Shown here in pieces: positions 7,754-12,355 of a stretch of DNA of 12,355 nt. Below the pieces are notes generated by a model. It made no database searches. It had not been told where the DNA came from and saw only the letters and a list, made by a program, of their open reading frames with translations. Within the stretch, counting starts at the first letter, position 1; each line of letters starts with the position of its first letter. A program made the translations under genes and the position numbers. Source of the DNA: CAYLKS01 sp964384205 [NCBI: uncultured bacterium] (GTDB lineage Bacteria > JAGOEH01); NCBI GenBank assembly GCA_964384205.1, contig CAYLKS010000018.1, forward strand, positions 34,655 to 47,009, in the 5' to 3' direction.

Positions 7754-10700
7754 TGATACATCCTTTCTTTTTCTGATCTTAAATTCTTTTTACTGGCCAT
7801 CTCCAATTGAAAAACCTGATATAAAAATGTATCAATTTTTAACGAATGATCAACAAAACCATTGCCATCATATGCCAGATTAAGCCATGGAATATTTCCT
7901 ATCATCTTTCTTACATCATCTGTTAAAGTAGTAACAATATTACCAGGCATACATCCAAACGGCATAGTATTTATAATACCTTTTGCTCCTTTTTTGAAAA
8001 AATCATATCCCTTGGCAATAGTTAAAGTTGCTTCGCTTTCATATTGTGGTGAAATAAAAATCTTAGAAAAATCTATCAAATCCTTTGTATCCGGTTCTCT
8101 GCTATTATAAAGAACATCTTCAAAAAGTTTTTCTAATTTTTTCTCCATCTTCTTCTGAATAAAATCAGCAATTACAGTACTAATATAAAGTTTATAATCT
8201 TTCCTTATCAAGGAATGGAATTTTCTTGTATAATTAGTAAAAAAAGCCCACTCACTAATTGTCGGTAGCCAAACTTCCACTCCTCTTTTTTCAAGCTTTC
8301 TTGCCAAAAAATCATTACTAAATTCATGGTTTCTAACAAAAATCTCTCCCACAATACCAACCTTAGGAAAACTTCCTTTGTTTTTGGTAGGAATATTTGC
8401 AAACTGCTGTTTTACATAATCAACAAGATCAATAGGATCTTTCTTTTGTTCTATATATGATGTAACATATTTAATTAATTCTTGATAAACTTTATCCGTT
8501 TGGCCTTCATTTATTTCATAAGGTCTTGTTTCTCGAACGAGTTTATCTAAAAATTCAAAAAATAGTAAACACTTAAAACCGAATAAAGGAAAAGTTTTAT
8601 CTGTTATCTGAAGTTCTTCCCAAAAATTATATCCCTGATTTGGATTAATAAAATAAACATTCTTATATCCCAGCTCTGTCAATATTAAATTTTGCATAAA
8701 ATGATACTGTCCATATCTGCAGGGACCTGTTGCAGACGGCAAAAAAAATGCTAATTTTTCATGCTTACCATCATGTTTTTTTATTATTTTTATAATATCG
8801 CCCAAAGTAACAAGATAAGGATAACATTCCTTGCCAGTACTATATTTTCTGCCTAATTCTAATGTTTCTATATCTGAAGGTGGAAAAACTCTTGCATCTA
8901 TACCGTAAGCACGAAAAGCAGCAGCCACACCATATGCAGGATCGCCCATATGTGGTATATAAATAATCCTTTCATATAATTTTTCTTTTTTAAAATAAGG
9001 ATTTGGAACTTTATATTCATTTGCTTTCCGCTTTGATAAAGGTAACTTTGAAATACTATCTAAAAAGGCCTCACATCTGGTTATAATCCCAGCATCTGCA
9101 CTATGCTCATCAATTTCTAAAGCAAGCATTGGTTTATTATTAAATTCTCTCTCTGTATATGGTAAAATATACGAATCAGCGCCACATCCGAAATTCGTTA
9201 TATATATGGCAAATAAATTAATATCTTTTTTAATCTTTTTAGATGCTGCTAATATTTTCTGACCATAATGCCAATACATATTTGGATAGTCTTTTGAAAT
9301 ATCTACATCATCTAACTTCAAAAAGCACATTGGTATTGATACAACACCTAAATTTCTCAATTTTTCCGGTAAATTCATATTAATTCCGGGATCTCCTATA
9401 TTATAACTTCTACCTATAAATACTACCCCCATTCCCCGATTTTTTATATAATCTAATGCTTTTTTGCCCTCTATTTCTAATTGTCTATAATAATTTTCCT
9501 GCACCTCTATAGATTTTTCAAAAACTTTTTTTAATAGCTTTTTACTAAATTGCTGAAAAAAATCATAGTGCCTAAATTCTTTTATTAAATTTTTGATACC
9601 ATACTTTAGTTGAATATTAGGCCTTAATATTTTTACATTCAAATCATCAAAATTAAACACAGAAAAGGCTAAATCAGGTAAACTTTGAATCAATGGACAA
9701 GCATGGTTATGAGTCATATTTTTAAATTTCAACAAAGGGTTAATAAAATTTGGGATAAAAATATAATCAATATCTTTATCTAACAATTCCTCTATATGCC
9801 CCATTGCAACTTTAACAGGAAAACAAGTGTCTGTAGTAAATCTTTCGAGCCCTTTATTAATTATTTTTTTATTAGTAATGCCTGTAATAACAACTTCATA
9901 GCCAAGTAACTGAAAAAAACTTTTCCACATAGGGAGATATTCATGCATAATCAACATCAAAGGAATACCAACTTTCTCTTTCTTTTTCTTAACCAACGGT
10001 TCATCAATATAATCCTTTGTAAGTAAGTCATATTGAATTTTAAAAAAATCAGGTATATCTTTTAATACTTCTTTTTTTTCAGTATGCACATTATATTTTT
10101 CGCATCTTGAACCATAAAACAGTGGTTTTCTATTTTCAATACTTATCTGATGAATTTCACATAAATTTTCACATTCATAACATGTAAAAACTTTAGTTGT
10201 ATATTTTATATTAGATAAATCAAATCCATAAAATTTTGTCTTAAATTTTTCTTCAAAATATTTTTCTTTTACCAAAGCAGCAATACCAATAGCCCCTGTA
10301 ACATTATTATTTTGCGGTACTATAATTTTTTTACCAAGAACATTTTCAAAGGCTGCACATACAGCTGGATTATTAGCAACACCACCCTGGAAAAATATTT
10401 TATCACCAATTTTTCTATGAGCAACAACTTTATTCAGATAATTATATACAATGGAATAAGCAAGGCCTGCAAAAAGATCCTCTGTTTTTGCTCCTGCACT
10501 TGAAAATTTTTTAACATCAGATTCAATAAAAACTGTACATCGTTCACCTAATTTTGCAGGATTTTTCGAAGAAAATGCAATTTTTGCAAAATCATTTTTT
10601 ATATTTATACCAAATTGTTCCGCCTGCTCTTCTAAAAACGAACCGGTCCCTGCAGCACAAACTTTATTCATCTCAAAATCCACAATAACTCCATCATTCA

Positions 10701-12072
10701 AAGAAATATATTTTGAATCCTGTCCACCTATTTCAAATATAGTATCAACCTCAGGATCAATTAAAACCGCAGCTTTTGCCTGTGCTGTTATTTCATTTTT
10801 TACAAGATCCCCGCCAATAAAATCAGCGATCATATACCTACCAGAACCTGTTGTACCAGCACCTAATACTTTTACTTTATCACCAACTTCTTCATAAATA
10901 GAGGCAAGCCCTATTTTTACAGCTTCTAATGGTTGCCCGGAAGTCATCAAATATCGCTTTGTAATTAAATTATTATTCTCGTCAATCAAAACTAAATTTG
11001 TACTCACAGACCCTATATCAATTCCTAAAAAAACATTAATTGGCAACTTTCCGTTATATTTATCAAAATTAAATTTCTTATGATCATCAAGCCTGAAAAA
11101 TTTATCCTTTTTTAATTTTTCTATATTATCATCTTTTGGAGGACTAAATAAATCAAAATATCTTGATGTTACTAATGGTTTATTAACCAGATTTTGATTG
11201 TCATCATAAGATGCCAGAGATTTCAAAGTACCAATTCTATTAATAATTTCATCTAATTTCAGTGATTCATTTTGTTGTTTATTTATAGCATTTAAAATAG
11301 ATCCCATGGACGGGTAAAAGGCATGAAATTCTGGCACAATCAATTCTGTTTTATCAGCCTTATATATTTGACGAAACGCTTTTATCATTGCTTTATTAAA
11401 AGCAACTCCCCCGATAAAAGCTGCAGGATATTTCAAATCATATCCTTTACCAATAGTACTTTTAAAATTTCTTGCGACAGCAAGGCAAAGTCCATACAAA
11501 ATATCCTCAACAGGAGTGCCAACCTGCTGCAAATGTATCATATCTGATTTAGCAAATACACTGCATCTACCAGCAATTCTCGGTGCATTTTTTGATTTTA
11601 AAGCATATGTAGCAAATTCATTTTCTATATCAATACCTAACCTATGAGATTGCTGATCTAAAAAAGAACCAGTTCCTGCAGCACATAAGCCGTTTGTAAA
11701 AAAATTATCAATATAAATATGATTATTTTCTTTCCTCAAAAAAATTAATTTCGAATCTTCACCGCCCAATTCAATTATTGTATTAATTTCTGGAGTTAAT
11801 ACTTTTGTAGCCTCAATTATAGAAATTCCCTCATTATAATAAGGCAAATTCAATTCCTTACCTATAATCTCTCCTGCTTTACCTGTAAAAGAAACTATAT
11901 CGACTATATTCAACCCCAATTCTCGTTTAATAAATTCCAAGTTCTCAATCAAGCCGTCCTGAATTGCACCATTATGTCTTTGATATTTCTTAAATAAAAT
12001 ATTTTTAAATTCATCTAAAATAATAATTTTTACACTAACTGAGCCAATATCAATTCCTAAAAAATATTTCAT
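7750..12072 (-). CDS. Acyl-CoA dehydratase activase-related protein: tandem BadF/BadG ATPases fused to DUF2229/HgdB-like regions
   Basis: A 1440-residue member of the 2-hydroxyglutaryl-CoA dehydratase activator superfamily; the stand-alone activator HgdC is about 260 residues. ATPase A (3-265) has GIDIGSVS, ELGGEDSK, LCAAGTGSF (Cys130), GRCSVF (Cys170) and IGGVAFN. ATPase B (347-602) repeats them: GIDIGSVS, EIGGQDSK, VCAAGTGSF (Cys472), ERCTVF (Cys512) and QGGVANN. The two Cys per domain match the HgdC ligands of a bridging [4Fe-4S] cluster, so the pair may form that cluster within one chain. CYECENLC (631-638) and Cys657 follow. The rest (about 700-1410) resembles DUF2229 and dehydratase-subunit folds, with DTCFP (750), HACPL (792), FGCGAD (963), KECYP (1083), GPCRYGQ (1118) and FGCMPG (1374). 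ATP-driven low-potential electron transfer is expected; the substrate is unknown. It heads the operon behind AAAGGTG, 5 nt before the ATG. Confidence 0.92.
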   Translation of the reverse strand: MKYFLGIDIGSVSVKIIILDEFKNILFKKYQRHNGAIQDGLIENLEFIKRELGLNIVDIVSFTGKAGEIIGKELNLPYYNEGISIIEATKVLTPEINTIIELGGEDSKLIFLRKENNHIYIDNFFTNGLCAAGTGSFLDQQSHRLGIDIENEFATYALKSKNAPRIAGRCSVFAKSDMIHLQQVGTPVEDILYGLCLAVARNFKSTIGKGYDLKYPAAFIGGVAFNKAMIKAFRQIYKADKTELIVPEFHAFYPSMGSILNAINKQQNESLKLDEIINRIGTLKSLASYDDNQNLVNKPLVTSRYFDLFSPPKDDNIEKLKKDKFFRLDDHKKFNFDKYNGKLPINVFLGIDIGSVSTNLVLIDENNNLITKRYLMTSGQPLEAVKIGLASIYEEVGDKVKVLGAGTTGSGRYMIADFIGGDLVKNEITAQAKAAVLIDPEVDTIFEIGGQDSKYISLNDGVIVDFEMNKVCAAGTGSFLEEQAEQFGINIKNDFAKIAFSSKNPAKLGERCTVFIESDVKKFSSAGAKTEDLFAGLAYSIVYNYLNKVVAHRKIGDKIFFQGGVANNPAVCAAFENVLGKKIIVPQNNNVTGAIGIAALVKEKYFEEKFKTKFYGFDLSNIKYTTKVFTCYECENLCEIHQISIENRKPLFYGSRCEKYNVHTEKKEVLKDIPDFFKIQYDLLTKDYIDEPLVKKKKEKVGIPLMLIMHEYLPMWKSFFQLLGYEVVITGITNKKIINKGLERFTTDTCFPVKVAMGHIEELLDKDIDYIFIPNFINPLLKFKNMTHNHACPLIQSLPDLAFSVFNFDDLNVKILRPNIQLKYGIKNLIKEFRHYDFFQQFSKKLLKKVFEKSIEVQENYYRQLEIEGKKALDYIKNRGMGVVFIGRSYNIGDPGINMNLPEKLRNLGVVSIPMCFLKLDDVDISKDYPNMYWHYGQKILAASKKIKKDINLFAIYITNFGCGADSYILPYTEREFNNKPMLALEIDEHSADAGIITRCEAFLDSISKLPLSKRKANEYKVPNPYFKKEKLYERIIYIPHMGDPAYGVAAAFRAYGIDARVFPPSDIETLELGRKYSTGKECYPYLVTLGDIIKIIKKHDGKHEKLAFFLPSATGPCRYGQYHFMQNLILTELGYKNVYFINPNQGYNFWEELQITDKTFPLFGFKCLLFFEFLDKLVRETRPYEINEGQTDKVYQELIKYVTSYIEQKKDPIDLVDYVKQQFANIPTKNKGSFPKVGIVGEIFVRNHEFSNDFLARKLEKRGVEVWLPTISEWAFFTNYTRKFHSLIRKDYKLYISTVIADFIQKKMEKKLEKLFEDVLYNSREPDTKDLIDFSKIFISPQYESEATLTIAKGYDFFKKGAKGIINTMPFGCMPGNIVTTLTDDVRKMIGNIPWLNLAYDGNGFVDHSLKIDTFLYQVFQLEMASKKNLRSEKERMYQ

Positions 12073-12077
12073 AATAA

Positions 12078-12084
12078 CACCTTT
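12078..12084 (-). promoter_or_regulatory. Shine-Dalgarno site of the large activase gene
   Basis: AAAGGTG on the minus strand ends 5 nt before the ATG at 12072-12070. It supports this start, which also gives the expected N-terminus MKYFLGIDIGS with the ATPase phosphate loop directly at the beginning. Confidence 0.7.
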
Positions 12085-12101
12085 CTTTTAACTGAACTTT
12101 A

Positions 12102-12129
12102 ATTTTATTAAAAAAAATACAATTGTCAA
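12102..12129 (-). promoter_or_regulatory. Sigma-70-like promoter of the activase-dtd-maf operon
   Basis: On the minus strand a perfect -35 box TTGACA (12129-12124) is followed after 16 nt by TAAAAT (12107-12102, one mismatch to TATAAT). Transcription would start near 12095, leaving a leader of about 20 nt before the ATG at 12072. AT-rich DNA yields chance -10 boxes, but the exact -35 and its position just upstream of the ribosome binding site make this a good candidate. Confidence 0.65.
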
Positions 12130-12355
12130 TATTAATTTTAATTTATTATTGGAAAAATAAGAGACATGGTACCCCCTTGAATTAAAAAAAATTGTATTTT
12201 ATAATTTGAAAAAAAAAATTGAACAAAAAAACTAAAGGACAGACCATGACCTTACAAACAACCTAATATTAAATATTATGCAATTTTAAAAGAAAGCAAA
12301 GACAATTTTACCGATTAAAGAAAAATTAATCAACTTTGTATTAACTTATGGAAAG
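12130..12355. other. Non-coding AT-rich right edge, no gene seen
   Basis: All three minus-strand frames entering from the right edge stop within about 24 nt, and the plus strand has only trivial frames. The stretch holds several A/T tracts, and two GC-richer patches: CATGGTACCCCC (12165-12176) and GGACAGACCATGACC (12238-12252). No RNA gene, CRISPR repeat or riboswitch is recognisable. Confidence 0.6.

Noticed and set aside
12138-12167. Nine-codon minus-strand frame MSLIFPIIN behind AAGGGGG, as a leader peptide
   Set aside because: It lies upstream of the predicted promoter (12129-12102), so it would not be in that transcript. It could matter only if a more distal promoter exists.
12114-12200. 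11-bp inverted repeat AAAATACAATT (12114-12124) / AATTGTATTTT (12190-12200) as an operator
   Set aside because: The arms contain almost only A and T and are 65 nt apart. Such a match is plausible by chance in DNA of this composition.
12313-12331. Hairpin GATTAA / TTAATC near the right edge as a terminator
   Set aside because: It is a six-pair AT stem with no T-run on either strand and no gene end beside it.
1-12355. CRISPR arrays, tRNA or rRNA genes, insertion sequences
   Set aside because: No regularly spaced direct repeats, cloverleaf-like GC-rich segments or transposase motifs were seen on either strand.

Overview
The window is very AT-rich bacterial DNA with dense coding, AGGAGG-type ribosome binding sites and AGA-type arginine codons. 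The 1440-residue oxygen-sensitive-type activase/reductase points to an anaerobe, and the chemosensory genes point to a bacterium that signals through a Che pathway. I cannot name the organism. A low-GC anaerobic lineage (Halanaerobiales, Fusobacteriota or Deferribacterota would all fit) is inference only.

Left part, plus strand, 3-6576: one tightly packed signalling operon that enters from the left edge. In order it encodes a GAF-type histidine kinase whose N-terminus lies outside the window, a single-domain response regulator, a HEAT-repeat protein, the methyltransferase CheR, a CheY-type receiver, and a large CheA with two HPt domains. Gaps between genes run from an 8-nt overlap to 13 nt, and each downstream gene has its own Shine-Dalgarno sequence. 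Three of the starts are better placed at an internal ATG than at the longest open frame. No receptor, CheW or CheB is visible; they may lie upstream or elsewhere. The set looks like a Che-type pathway with a conventional two-component pair built into it, so several phosphodonors (the kinase and two HPt sites) could feed two receivers.

Middle, 6577-6716: a short convergent intergenic region with one hairpin plus T-run for each strand, apparently terminating the two operons that meet here.

Right part, minus strand, 12072 down to 6717: a three-gene operon read right to left. It starts with a 1440-aa protein of the 2-hydroxyacyl-CoA dehydratase activase / BadF-BadG family fused to DUF2229 and HgdB-like regions. 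It continues with D-aminoacyl-tRNA deacylase (dtd) and the Maf nucleotide pyrophosphatase. The genes overlap by GTGA and ATGA junctions. A good sigma-70-like promoter (TTGACA, 16 nt, TAAAAT) and an AAAGGTG ribosome binding site precede the large gene. No dehydratase subunits or substrate-pathway genes are visible beside it, so its reaction cannot be read from context.

Right edge, 12073-12355: non-coding apart from the promoter. It is A/T-tract rich, with a weak pair of GC-richer motifs that may be a remnant of a small element.
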